Translations under genes and position numbers: made by a program
Assembly: GCA_013397435.1 (NCBI GenBank)
Contig: VZRG01001717.1
Location: 80,934-144,933 of the forward strand
DNA from: Erythrocercus mccallii
Taxonomy: Eukaryota > Chordata > Aves > Passeriformes > Dicruridae
Direction: 5' to 3'
Length of the DNA: 64,000 nt
Shown here: positions 23,486 to 35,640 of the stretch, piece after piece
How the letters are laid out: each line of letters opens with the position of its first letter
How positions within the stretch are numbered: the first letter of the stretch is position 1
The notes under the pieces: model-generated
Seen by the model: only the letters and a program-made list of their open reading frames with translations
Database searches by the model: none
Told to the model about the DNA's origin: nothing

Positions 23486-24601
23486 ATTTGTTGTCATCTC
23501 TTTCATCGATCTCTTCTTAATGTTGGGTGTAGCTTTCCAAACCCTTTTCCAAAACAGCACAAGGCCAGACTTGCAGCAATGCCTGTGTCCCTTCCTAAAG
23601 GAGCAGGGGAGACCCAGCAGGATTTACAGGAGCCTGGAGGGAGGGATGGCACTCGAGGCTGGCACACCTGGAAGCTGTGTTAAATGGGGAATAATCCATC
23701 TTCCTAGCTCCTGCTCATGTGTCTGCCTAAAGAAACGCTGCTGGATTCTGGTGAACATCTCTTAAACCACACCATTCCAACGGGAAAAGCCACCCATCTC
23801 TCTTAATTCCAGGAGCAGGAATGACATGTGCAAAATATTACAGAATAAATGGTACAAATACATCGTTAACTGGGCAACTAGAACCGATTGAGGAGCACAG
23901 GAGTTATCTGAGGTTCTTTCTTCCAGGGCACTGGAAGAACTGAGCGCTGTGGGAACTGAGGTCCTAACAATGTGCCGTGTTCTCAAGAGACTCATTTCTT
24001 GTTTTTCTTAAACCACCTGCCCCTTAGCTGACAGCTGTACCTGCTATGATGAGAGGATGGAACAGGATCAGTTTGCCTAGCTAGGGGGAAAAAAAAGAAA
24101 AGGAGAATAAGAGGGAAATCCTGGATCAAATGAAATCAATGGGGAAAAGACCAGGACTTGGTAGAGGAAAAAAAAATGTACATCTGGCTCATCTTCTGCT
24201 CCCATGGGGGAGCAGTGGCTTTTGAATAAACCACATGCCCCTCCCACACTCCCTGATTCTCCTTTGGGTGGCAGATGTTCCACTGCTATTTTTAAAATGC
24301 CAGCAGAGCCCCCCACCCCCCCGTGTGCAGGATGAATGGGGTGAGAACAAGGCACAGATATGGTCTGGTTTGACCCTGTTTTCTGCTCTTTGTTCCCATT
24401 AAGTGTACGGCTTCGGCCCTTTGAAGTGTGTGAGCTGTTTCAGAAGCAACCTGCTTCTTAATTAAGGTTCTGCTTCTTAATTAATTTAGGTTAAAACCCA
24501 TACATCTTCCACCTTTGGGAAAACATCAGGCAGTTTTGGGCTGGGAGTCCCCCTGTAGCATCACCGTGAGTTTATTGGGAAGCTGCTTTGGGTGGGAGCC
24601 C
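23486..24601. other. Intergenic, no gene recognised
   Basis: No exon or known repeat is recognised. A 19-bp near-perfect tandem duplication (unit starting CTGCTTCTTAATTAAGG) occupies about 24451-24487. The stretch ends at the assembly gap. Confidence 0.7.
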
Positions 24602-25178
24602 NNNNNNNNNNNNNNNNNNNNNNNNNNNNNNNNNNNNNNNNNNNNNNNNNNNNNNNNNNNNNNNNNNNNNNNNNNNNNNNNNNNNNNNNNNNNNNNNNNN
24701 NNNNNNNNNNNNNNNNNNNNNNNNNNNNNNNNNNNNNNNNNNNNNNNNNNNNNNNNNNNNNNNNNNNNNNNNNNNNNNNNNNNNNNNNNNNNNNNNNNNN
24801 NNNNNNNNNNNNNNNNNNNNNNNNNNNNNNNNNNNNNNNNNNNNNNNNNNNNNNNNNNNNNNNNNNNNNNNNNNNNNNNNNNNNNNNNNNNNNNNNNNNN
24901 NNNNNNNNNNNNNNNNNNNNNNNNNNNNNNNNNNNNNNNNNNNNNNNNNNNNNNNNNNNNNNNNNNNNNNNNNNNNNNNNNNNNNNNNNNNNNNNNNNNN
25001 NNNNNNNNNNNNNNNNNNNNNNNNNNNNNNNNNNNNNNNNNNNNNNNNNNNNNNNNNNNNNNNNNNNNNNNNNNNNNNNNNNNNNNNNNNNNNNNNNNNN
25101 NNNNNNNNNNNNNNNNNNNNNNNNNNNNNNNNNNNNNNNNNNNNNNNNNNNNNNNNNNNNNNNNNNNNNNNNNNNNNN
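24602..25178. other. Assembly gap (577 N)
   Basis: An unbroken run of N. Nothing can be said of its content, and open frames crossing it are artefacts. Confidence 0.99.
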
Positions 25179-28100
25179 ATTTTCCTGTGGATTTTCATTC
25201 TTTTTTTAAGATACAGCCCACAAGTCCAGGAGACGTTTCGTGCTCACAAACCCGCGAGTAAAAGGAGGGCTCAGAGCTCCGCAATGTGTTAGCAGATGTC
25301 TGCAGTCCCCACACACAGCTCTAGCTGTTCATTCCAGGCCTGACCTTTTGCAGCCTCACTATTGTTGTGTGGGGCCCCTTGAGCAGGAACAGCTGAACAA
25401 TCTGTTACCCCAAGCAGAGGCAGCTCCGAAATGCTCATAAATAATTACCTGCCTTGCAGAGAGGTGTGACACTTCACTGCTTAATGGCTGGGAATTGTCC
25501 TAGCATTGCTGATGTTCCCTCGGAGGCAGAGCTGTGCTAGGGACACTAGAAGGTGATAAGGGCAGCAGGGAGTGGGTAGAGGCACTGTACTGGGAATGAA
25601 AAGAGAAGGAAAATTGTACAAACCCAGAGCAGGAGTGAGAAAACGAATAGCAGGGCATTGCTTTCCAAAGAAAATGCAAAGCTGAAGACAGGACAGAATA
25701 GGAAGAAGAGAGGAAAAGGATCATTTAAAGACCACCACCATCAAAACACTGTCCATCAGAAGAAGGCAGGAGAATCAGAGTAAAATAAAAGCTACAACAA
25801 AACAGACTAACATTCAATTAAGTAAAATATAATTTGCTGCTTTTTTCTTGGGTTTTTTTTTTCCCCTCCTGTATTACTCTTTCTTAGCCCTTATTAAGGA
25901 TATATCCTCTTTAAACTCAAGGGAAAGGGCTGCCCATTCTTGTGGGCTTCACTGGATAAGCTCAATAAAGCCCAGAAAAGCTCAGCAGGGCACCCTGTAT
26001 CCCCCCCTGACAGATGAAGAGCTGTCAGCTCCATTTTGGGGAGAGAAAGAGCAAAATGAGCAATGGCCAGAAGAGTATCTGAAACAACCAGGTGAGCAAA
26101 GACACTTGAGTGCAAGTGACTGCTCCCAGTCCCCATCACTGGGGACTTCTCAAGGCACCTTCTTTCCACAGGTGTGTGGCTTTGGGTGCACGCACAGAGT
26201 CCATTATAGGTTTAGGTTGATGAACTTCAAAAATACTGATTTCCATGCCCCTCAGTTCCTAGAGCTAAGAGCATAAATGTGCAACCTGGATGTTATCAAA
26301 CAGGAGCAGAAAGCCAAAAAACAATTTTTTTTTCCCATAAATTTGCTTTTAAACCTGTTTATCAGCTTCAAGAGATGTCCACACAGACAGTTTTGGAGCC
26401 CTTGGCATCATAGCTGTGTCCTAGCTCTGTTCAAGACAGTCTCCCACTATGGATGGTGGTTGGGGCCATCAGAGAAAAAGGTTCAGGATTATTTATTAAT
26501 GATTAATATGTCTAAGTCCCTTTTCGTTCCTCTTGCTTGTGCAGGTCAGTGAGAGGATTAGTCTTGCAATGCACCTTAGTGCTCTGCCTTCAGGACCTCC
26601 AGCAGACAGGCTGTGGCAGCAGCTTTCAAACTTAGCCTCTGTTGGAACAGAGCCCTGAGCTGCGCGAGCAGCTGACTTTGCCAGGGGCTTGACAAACTAC
26701 AAACTGATTTCTTTTCCTGCCCCAAGCAGGTGAGTTTATTAGCCATATTTAAAGGTACTTTTCCATTTTTTTTTCTGTTGGCAGAGACCAAAGAATAAGT
26801 TGGTGTTTTTTTTAAGACTTCTAAAAAATTCCTTTCAGCTTAAATCATCTGTTCTCTGCAGTGTTATCAGAGATTTAATTTTTTTTCCAAGATACTTTTC
26901 TTGTCGTTTCACCTGTGATGTTGAACCTCTTAGTGAGCAAATGTTCCTACTTGGCAAAATGGACAAGAACAGCATCCAGGTTATAACCACTTCTTTTTTT
27001 GACACAGATTTATGTTATTTGGAGGAGATGAAGGGGGGAATGCGATCTTCTTATTGTTTGGCCCTTCCATTAGATTTAACATTAACTAGATTCAACCACA
27101 CTGCACACACATCACAGCATGCCACAGCACAGAGAATCTGATGGCTTCTTTGTGAAATATCTGTATTGGTTTTACTATGGTTATATGACAGTTTTGATCA
27201 GTATCAAAAAGGTTTAAGCTAATCTTTATCGCCAGGAGACCAGGATGGGTGGAAACTGGACGGTGCAGCTCACCTCCAGAGTTAAGGAGCCAGAACATCA
27301 GTCTCAGCAGGGTTCACCCTGCCTATCTGCTGCAGTGATCTCTGCTTGGAGGGAGGAGGTGGTGAGTAACACCTGGGAGGTGCCCCAGACTCCAGGGACA
27401 GGCTCTGGGTAAGCACAGAGGAACAGGGAGATGTGGGGCAAGGAATGAGCAAGCTCCAAACTTCCTCCAGACTCCTGTTTTCCTGGCCTGCTTTCCCAGA
27501 TGGCAAAGGACACGGTGTCCTGTGAGCAGGAATTACATGGAAGGGGTGTCTTGAGACCTCAGACAGCCCCCCCTCATTCTGGCAGAATCCTTCTCTGAAA
27601 GATCACCAGGCTCCACAATTCCTCTGCACTGCAAATTAGCTTGAGAGTACTGGAACAGTACTGGAAAGGAAGAGCTACCCCTGATCTGAGGATGAAGCTG
27701 ATGAAGCAGGAGATAGGGCAAAGGCTGTTCCAGAGAGCTGCAGAGGAGGAGGATTTTCCACAACTTCTGGTCAGATGCATAAAAAGGCAGAACCCAAGTC
27801 AGTGTTGGTCAGCTAGAGGCAGCTGGAAATGTATCTGGGAAAGAGGAATGAACCCGGAGAGCCTGCCTGAGGAAAGAGTGCTCATTGTGATGAATGGATA
27901 TGTATATGGCCAATACAGGGATAGGAAACCACTGAGTGGTGGAAGGGGAGAAGAACAGCAGATAACACCTGAAATACTGAGAGAAGAGGTGCAGAGCTCT
28001 CTGTCTTTGAGCAGAGGGATGGTTGCAGGTGACCACTGCCAACATCTGCACAAATTAGGCTTTCTTGGGTATGTCTCTGCATGGGAAAGCTGTGGATGCA

Positions 28101-31100
28101 GCAGCAGCCAGATTGACAGATGAGAAAAGTCTGGGAAGGGATGGAGAATTCAAGATGGGGGCTGCCCAAAGGCTTCCTGTGAAGGGAGGTGGATGGGAGG
28201 TCGAGGGGACCAAGGAAATAAAAGCCATGGGTATGGCTGTGCCCAGTTTGGACCTGTGAAGTGCCAGCTCCAGCAACCAGCCCCTCCTGACCTGGGGGAG
28301 TGTGTGGTGGCTGCTCCTGCCTGCAGAGCAGGGGGCTGGTGAGGCTGACAGCCCTCCAGACACACACTCAGGGCTGAGGAAACATCACCTGCAGCTCCTG
28401 CTCAGCCGCCCGCTGGCAGGACACAGCAGTACTTCTGCATAAGAGATGCTCACGGTTACAGAGGGGATCTCTGGGCTTTTGTCACCCTCAGAGTGCCCAA
28501 ATTACAGGCAGTGGGAGGTGGGGGAGCCCAGTTTCTTTAACAAATAGAAATAGAGGAATTCTGTGCAATATTTAAGCGTTTTTGTCCAAAGGTGAAACAC
28601 AAAGATGCTGTTCAGCCGTTAGAGAAGTACCCAAGGAGAAGCTGCAACTCGGGACTCAGAGCACGTGCTGCTCAGCTCTGCTGAAAAGTAGGAAACAGCC
28701 CTGGTGTTGAGAGAGTGCACAGCCCCACACAAGGGAAAATATAGGAAATATGGAGGAAAATGTAGCACAGGAAACACTAGGCATAGAGAGGCCTTGGCAA
28801 GAGCCAAAGGAGTAGAAACTTCTCTGCCAGCAAGTGAATGAAAAAGCTTGAAAGTCAGACCAAGAAACAAGGCAAAATGTCTTTGAAAGATCCATCCTTC
28901 CATCCTTCCATTTCGAGATTGTATCAATCCCTGTAACAACTGGATTTATCTCTCCACGTGATAACCAAGGTTTGTGCTTATATGAAGCACCAGTTTGTGA
29001 TCTGAACATCTGACAGAAGCCCCTCAGCCAGGAGCCCAGGAGGCTTCACATTTTCTCCTCAGCCCTTCCACTGAAGAGGCTCCGACATCTGGGGATGCCC
29101 AAGGCAAGGATGTGGCCCCCGAGAGCAGCTGTACCCTGCAGGATTCTGGGGTGGGGTGCTGCACTGCAGTGCGGGGTGCAGCTCACCAAGCCCTGCTCTG
29201 CTCCTTTCATGAGTGCAGAACGGCTCAATCCGCTTACCTGCAAGCACCAGGTATAACCAGGTTAGATAAGAGCATTACCAGCGTGTGCAACCTTTGGACT
29301 TTGGCTGGAGGCTTCTGCTTTCCCTTCTGCAGAGAACAAGTCATCTTTCACTGTCTGCTTTATTTCTTTCTCCTTTATTGCAGCTGTGCTCGGTACTCCA
29401 CTCAGATTGATTTTCCCGGAGGCACAAACAAGCAGATAGAATCCAGAGGAGGTTTAAATAAAGGGAATCATTGTAAATGGGCTTGGAATTAATAAATATA
29501 TATAAAGATAAAGAAGAAGCATAGAGGTATATAGGACTATCTAGAAAGATCTATAGAGACTGTACAAACAAATGTGCTCAGCGTGCCCTCAGTGCTAGGA
29601 TATCCTGGAAAGCAATAGGCTTGACTGGACACACGTGTGATCCCAGCTGGGATACGGGAAATTTGCCACAATATCGAGTCATTGAAGGATGGGTCCCAGG
29701 ATAATAAAGCATGCCCAATGGGAAGAGCTTACCCTAAAAAGAGCACCCAAAAGGCACAGTCTACCTTCCCAGCTAACTGAATTCAGGCTGACAGAATATG
29801 CACTTCCACTGTAGCCACTACTAATTAGCAGAAGAGAAAAGAACTACCAATTTAGAGATGCTTGTGACCTGAAGGCAGAGGTGGTCACTGATTTTTGAGA
29901 GATCCTTAAATTCTCACCTTTATTGCCCCCTCCCATATTCCTGCCAGCCACTGACCCTCCTTTGATCTGCTGTAAACCTGGAAATTTGTCTGCCTTCTCC
30001 TCTCTGGATCTGTGTTCAGAAAGAAGAGCTGCAGCATTCATCATGAATAACTATGCACAGCAACTCCTTCTGAGTCTCCTTTGGAGAGGGACTTACTCCT
30101 TCCTGCCTAATAAAGAGAATTTCAAGAAGGACTGTCAACAAAAGGGATTTGGTAAGATTTTTCATAAGATTTTTTGACTTCTCAGTCTTCTCTGGTGCAC
30201 AGCCTGAACACATAAAGTAGAAATTCATCCATCAACATAAATTAGGCCCCAAGATTGGAATGATTTGATTCACCTGAACAAAAGTTACAAAAATGTCTGT
30301 GCTCCCCTTTTGTGCTGTCATCTGGCTCAGAAACACAGTTTGGTACTTGGGAACAGCCTGTGTCTGCTACCCCAGTCTGTCTGTATTTTTAGGAGACTGC
30401 CAATATAAGTAAATGCAATCCACTGTCTTTCCCATTCTCTTGCAAAGCTCTCCTCTGCACCATCAGCATCCTTCCTTTCAGTCACTTTCAGCTGCTAAAT
30501 TAATTAAACATTCAGCTCTGCTAAAAAGAGGGAAAACTACCAGTTACCGTAACATCTTGACTTCTTGACTTCTGCTAATTCTGTTTCAGGTCAATTGCTT
30601 GTTTCTCTGTATTTCTTCACTGCCAGTACAGTAAGCCATGAACTCTCCTGACTTCGATCTGAATTCTCTGTCACCTGGCCTGTGTGAAACCCTGTGCACA
30701 TAAAATTACAGAGGCTCTGCCTCTCCTGGAGACCTCCAGGAATAAAAACAAATTTAAGGTGCCAGTTTACCTCCATTTGAGTCAGACTACCCTTGTCCCC
30801 TCCATGACCAAGGCCAAATGCCACAGATCCTGGCCCTGCAAGAGATGCTCAGTGGCTTTGCCAGCCTGGGAATGCAGGGATGGTTTAAAAGCTCAACCAG
30901 GCACCTCAATTGAATTACTCAGTTCAAGGGAAACCTGCACTACTAAGCATATAGAAACCATCTGACTCTCCACAGAAAAGTTATTACTCAAAAGGATTTT
31001 GTGCTTACAGGATAATCAGATCTCTGCTTAGTGCAGAAGGGTTTTCCTTTCTCTTTGAACTGAATTTCAATGTGTCCTTGCATGAAGAGCATAATGAATT

Positions 31101-32819
31101 ACATGCCTATGGCAAGGGCTGTTGGAAGCCCAGTCCTTTATTCCTGGAGCCACTTCCAGGGAAGGTGAAACTGCAGTGCAGAGCACCTCTGGTTTTATCC
31201 CAGAGCCCTCTGCTGCATCACTTTGTGCTCAGGGGATGACACTTGGGTGGACAGGGTTTAGCACCAGCACAGCCCAGTGGATTGTCCCCTCTCTCAGCCA
31301 GGCAGGTGGGAGCTGTGTCACCTGAAGGCAGAGCACAGCACCTTGGGACAGGTGTGAGGCATAAATCCAAAGATCTATTCCTTCACCTTCCAAAGATGTG
31401 CCAAGATAAACACCAGAGAGACAGATCCCGCTGTTGGAGTCAATGCTGCAGAAATATTCCTGTCCAAGTTAAACCACAGAAGCTTGTGGGGACTTAGGAA
31501 AACAATCCCATCCCTGGGAAAGTGGGGCCTTTGAAAGGGATTTTCAGGCATGCATTTTCAGTGGCTGCCAACTCGCCCTGGGCTCACCTTGTGCAGCCCC
31601 AAGATGGCAAAATATAAAGTGTCATTTGGGCTCTTTCTGGGGTGCCATCCAGGAAGGGCCCCTCATGTGCACACCTTCCAAATTCCTGACTGATAGATGC
31701 AGGAATCTTTCCAGCCCCAATGCTACCAGGCCACTCACAACAGGCTGGCAGCAGCATGGGCAACCTATGCAAGGGGTCAGGCTTTTTCCAACATCTCTCC
31801 TTTTACTGAATAACTCAGCTAATAGCATCAGATGAAACAGTGATTTTCTGATGCTTGGCCAAGCTATTAACATTGTCATCCTAGCACATTTTAACAAGTA
31901 CAGGCAGGTCTGGGCATTAGTCATATTTCTAGAAACATGGTGGTGTTTTCCCTCTTTTTCTTTTCTAACTTAGCCATATTACTGGGCTTCAAAGCCATCA
32001 GTGGAAACAGATGTGTGAGTGTTATAAAATTATGCTGCTACATCAGGGGTTTTTTATGACTTTGTACAAGTTGTGTGTCAAAGACACTTCAGGCCAGAGG
32101 GCCAAGTGAGAGAAGTTAGCCTAAGCAATTACAGTCTGTGAAACGAGCACCCAGTCTTACCTAGATTTAAAAAAAAATAAAAACTGAATAAAATAAATAC
32201 TAAAATAAAACTCTCTTCCCTGACTTTATTTCAGTTCCATGTATACACACGCTATTCTACAGTCTCCAAATGGATGCTAGTGGGGTTGGTGGTACCTCTG
32301 AAGGCACAGAGCTTCAGTGCTTTATCACATCCTCTCTGCACAACGGGTGGCCCTGGTACCTTTTGTGTTTCCTAGAGAAAGCCTCTGTGGGATGTGACTC
32401 CTTCAGGAGCAGGTATTTGTTTTCCTGGGGCTCCTCTGAGCCCGCAATCCGCAGCAAGGCTGTGCAAATGTAGAATATTGGGGGTTTTGGGATGGAGTCA
32501 GAAGAGACAGCACGGAGGATCAAGGTGTGGTCCTTGTCTTTTTGTCCTTCTTCTTGTCACCCATTTTCTTCTGTGCTGGTGGCACTTTTGGATTGGATCA
32601 GAGTAAAAGTGAACTGTCTAACATAGGTGGTAGGTATTGGTATTTAATTGTAAATATGGAACACGCATTATCCAGTATAAAAGTTAAGCACTTCCCTGGC
32701 CGAATGCAGTCGGCTCCTGACCCTGCTGCTGCAAGGACCTTGGCAGGGCAAGAAAAAGAATGCGACAAGATAAGAAAAACAAAACAACCTCGAGAGCACG
32801 GCCGACGGATTCCTGACCT
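25179..32819. other. Intergenic, no gene recognised
   Basis: About 7.6 kb without a recognisable coding exon. An open frame at 27641-28123 (160 codons) has no domain I know. An AT-rich simple-sequence patch lies near 29485-29570. The end approaches a CpG-rich island. Confidence 0.65.
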
Positions 32820-33245
32820 CTCCTTCTAGCTCGGGGCTCGGGAAAAGCCCTTTCTATGTGAAATCTCGGGCTCCGCCAGCAGCAGAACCCCTCGGCGGCA
32901 GGCGCAGCTCGGGGCGCGCTTCCGAGCATCGCAGCCGCCGAGGCGGGCACGGCACGGAGCGACAGCCGGGCCCCGGAGCGGCTCCCGGAGCGACAGATTG
33001 CCGAGCATCCTGCGGGCCCTGCCCGGCCTCGGCCCCTTGGTGGGGGACAGCGCCCTGGGAGCATCTGCGGAGCACGGGGACAGATGGCAATTGGGCGCTT
33101 CCCGGCGCACACGCCCGGCGGCTTTGCCGGGGGAGCGGAGCGCTGCCCGAGCGCCTTCCGTGCTCCCCGAGTGCCCAGGGCTCGCCGAGAAATGCCTTTC
33201 GTTTAGCAACGAGAACCAGGTGCGCTCCTCTTTCGACCCCCTTCG
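32820..33245. promoter_or_regulatory. Orphan CpG island
   Basis: The sequence changes abruptly from AT-rich to very GC-rich, with dense CpG (for example the GGGGCGCGCTTCCGAGCATCG stretch near 32910-32930), then returns to AT-rich DNA with a TA microsatellite from about 33341. Open frames run through it on both strands, as expected of GC-rich DNA; none shows a known domain. CpG islands of this kind usually mark promoters, so an unannotated or long non-coding transcript is possible. A donor-like CAG-GTGCGC lies on the + strand near 33220. No exon could be confirmed. Confidence 0.55.
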
Positions 33246-33340
33246 CATTCGGGCTTCTATTCACAGAGATATATAATGGCACAGCCTGGAACAAACTACT
33301 CCTAAAACTGTTTGCTTTCCCATTAAAGGCTTTCTTTTCA

Positions 33341-33445
33341 TTAGATATAATGATATAAATAATACATATATATAATATACATATTTTTTTATATATATAT
33401 AAAATATATATATAATTATATATGAATAATAGATATAATGATATA
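33341..33445. repeat. AT-rich simple repeat, mostly (TA)n
   Basis: Imperfect TA dinucleotide tracts interrupted by T runs and GATA-like units follow the CpG island directly. Confidence 0.85.
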
Positions 33446-35306
33446 AACAGAAAACTAGATAGTGATAAATAGTGACATGTATGTTATTTCTTCAACCCAA
33501 GTTTAAGCTGAGGTTAAAGAGGGCAAAACAAAATGATGATCTCCTGGCCATGGGACTGAGACAAAATGGAGAAGAGGTTCCATCAGCTTGCTCGTGCGGG
33601 AAAACATGGGGGAAGGTTTGGAAATCCCAACGTGGGTGGCAGCTGTGCTCACCTGTGCAGAGCCATGAGACAGACAAGCACACACTGGGAACCACAGCAG
33701 TGGGCTGGGGCTGAGATACGGAGCTCTGCTGTTCTCTCTGCCACTGACCACCTGTGCCACCACAGAAATCCCTCCAGCCCAAGGTGCCTCTGAAACTCCT
33801 CCCTGCACTGTTTGCAAAGGCCTGCTGCCTGTGGGGCAGATCCCGACCTCACAGCACTGGGTCCTTTCACGTGGGCCACAGGAGCCTCATCAAACAGGAA
33901 CAGCATCCTCCGAGCCGAGAACAAAATATTTGCACCTTATTCCCTATTGCTGGCACTATCAGCCTTTGCTCACTTGTCATTTTATGTTTCCATGGTGAGG
34001 AGGAATCCAAGCCCACGTAGATTTAAAATGCTTTGCATACAGACACACGGTCAGGAGCCAGGCAACCAAAGCCAGGGGATAACTCAGCTCTGCCTCGTGC
34101 CGTGGGTTGGGAACTGGTACAGACTCTGGCCCTCCCCAGCTTTCTGCTTGAGCAGAGCCCAGGATGCAGAACCGGGACATGGAGCTGGCAGCCACCACCA
34201 CCCCTAGGAGAGCAGCCTGAGAGCTGCCCAGCTGAGAGCAGCTTTCTCTGCTTTCTGCTCCTTTTGCTCTTCAAGAGCTAGTGAGGCAAACACATTTCTC
34301 TGAACTGGGGCAGTGGAGTAGCCAGGCTCTAAGCCAAGGGACACAAAGCAAGTTGGTAACAGCCTGTTGTAGAAAGAAAAAGCAAAGAAACCATGAGGCT
34401 GCCCAGCTCTGCTGACTCTGGGATCCCCAAATTAATTTGCCACTGTGGCCCTCGGTGGGTCTCTGAATTGCTGCATTTGCCTGCAGAAGTTGGAGCACAT
34501 GTGCTAGTTCTGGTTAGCTCTGACAGCATCGTATGTGCTGGGCAAGCTCCAGCCATCTGTGCAGCAACTGTGCAGCCCAGCCCAGGCTGCTCCAGACCCT
34601 CTGGACCTGCACTCTGTGCTGGTGCTCACATTTGCAGGGCACAGCCAGTACCTCTGCCTGGCTGGCTCATCACTCAAAAATGCTGTTCCACCCTGTCCTT
34701 TGTAGCAAAACCCCAGACAAACAGCCTCGCTCCTCGGACCCTGCTGGAAAATGGTCGTGCGGGAAACAAAACAAGATATATTTGGGTAAAACTAGATTTT
34801 CAGTGGTCTCTGTGCCACTGAGAACAACCTGACAGGGGAAGGGTGTACGGAGGAAGAGCTTTACCTGGAGACTGGCTCCCTCTGCAGCCGGATCGTCAGC
34901 ATCCCGAAAGTGGCATGTCTCCCTAGAAATTTGTTTCACTGCTGCTCAGAGCCGGAAAACCTTCTGGGAATGAATGGGCTAAGCATGGGAAATCTGTGCT
35001 CCCCATCGGGTTATTAGCGCGTCTCATGCTTGACAGCATCGCAGGGATGATGGACAAACTACCCCAGCGAAAAAGCAGAGCGACTTCCAAGTCAAAATCA
35101 CGTCACTGGTAAAATGTCACATCAAAATCTCCTGACCAGGTGGTAAAAAGAGTGGCAGTTTCTGGGTTGCCTGGAATAACGGAGAGCAGAGCATGGATCT
35201 AACAAAGGGACCGTGCAAACTCTCTGCAGCTCTTCCCAGTTGTTCAAAAGCTTCCCGCTGGGCGCTTCTCCAGAGCGGGAACGTCAGAGTGGAGCGCGGC
35301 TGAGCG
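33446..35306. other. Intergenic, no gene recognised
   Basis: No known exon, RNA gene or repeat family is recognised. Several 70-140 codon open frames occur on both strands without any domain. Confidence 0.65.
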
Positions 35307-35630
35307 CATCTCCCGCAGCTCCGTCAGCTCCCGCATCTCCATCAGCTCCCGCATCTCCCTCATCTCCCGCATCTCCATCAGCTCCCTCAGCTCCCTGATC
35401 TCCCGCATCTCCCTGATCTCCCGCATCTCCCTCATCTCCCGCAGCTCCTGCATCTCCCACATCTCCATCAGCTCTCGCATCTCCCTCATCTCCCGCATCT
35501 CTCTCATCTCCCGCACCTCCCGCATCTCCATCAGCTCCCTCATCTCCCGCACCTCCCGCAGCTCCATCAGCTCCCGCACCTCCCGCATCTCCCGCATCCC
35601 CCGCAGCTCCCGCACCTCCCGCAGCTCCGC
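35307..35630. repeat. 9-bp minisatellite, about 36 units
   Basis: A near-continuous tandem array with period 9, unit CTCCCGCAT and close variants (CTCCATCAG, CTCCCTCAT, CTCCCGCAC). Because the period is a multiple of three, reading frames stay open. On the minus strand one frame gives tripeptide repeats of the type R-E-M, R-E-V and M-E-M. It joins GC-rich single-copy sequence on its right (to about 35720). Strand-asymmetric, pyrimidine-rich on the + strand. Confidence 0.9.
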
Positions 35631-35640
35631 GGCCCCGCAG

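Noticed and set aside
24515..25292. Open frames of more than 200 codons
   Set aside because: They consist almost wholly of N in the assembly gap.
27641..28123. 160-codon + strand frame
   Set aside because: Begins plausibly but shows no family resemblance, splice context or promoter; overlapping minus-strand frames are equally long.
32684..33358. Overlapping 140-166 codon frames on both strands
   Set aside because: Long frames are expected in CpG-rich DNA; none has a domain. The island itself is reported instead.
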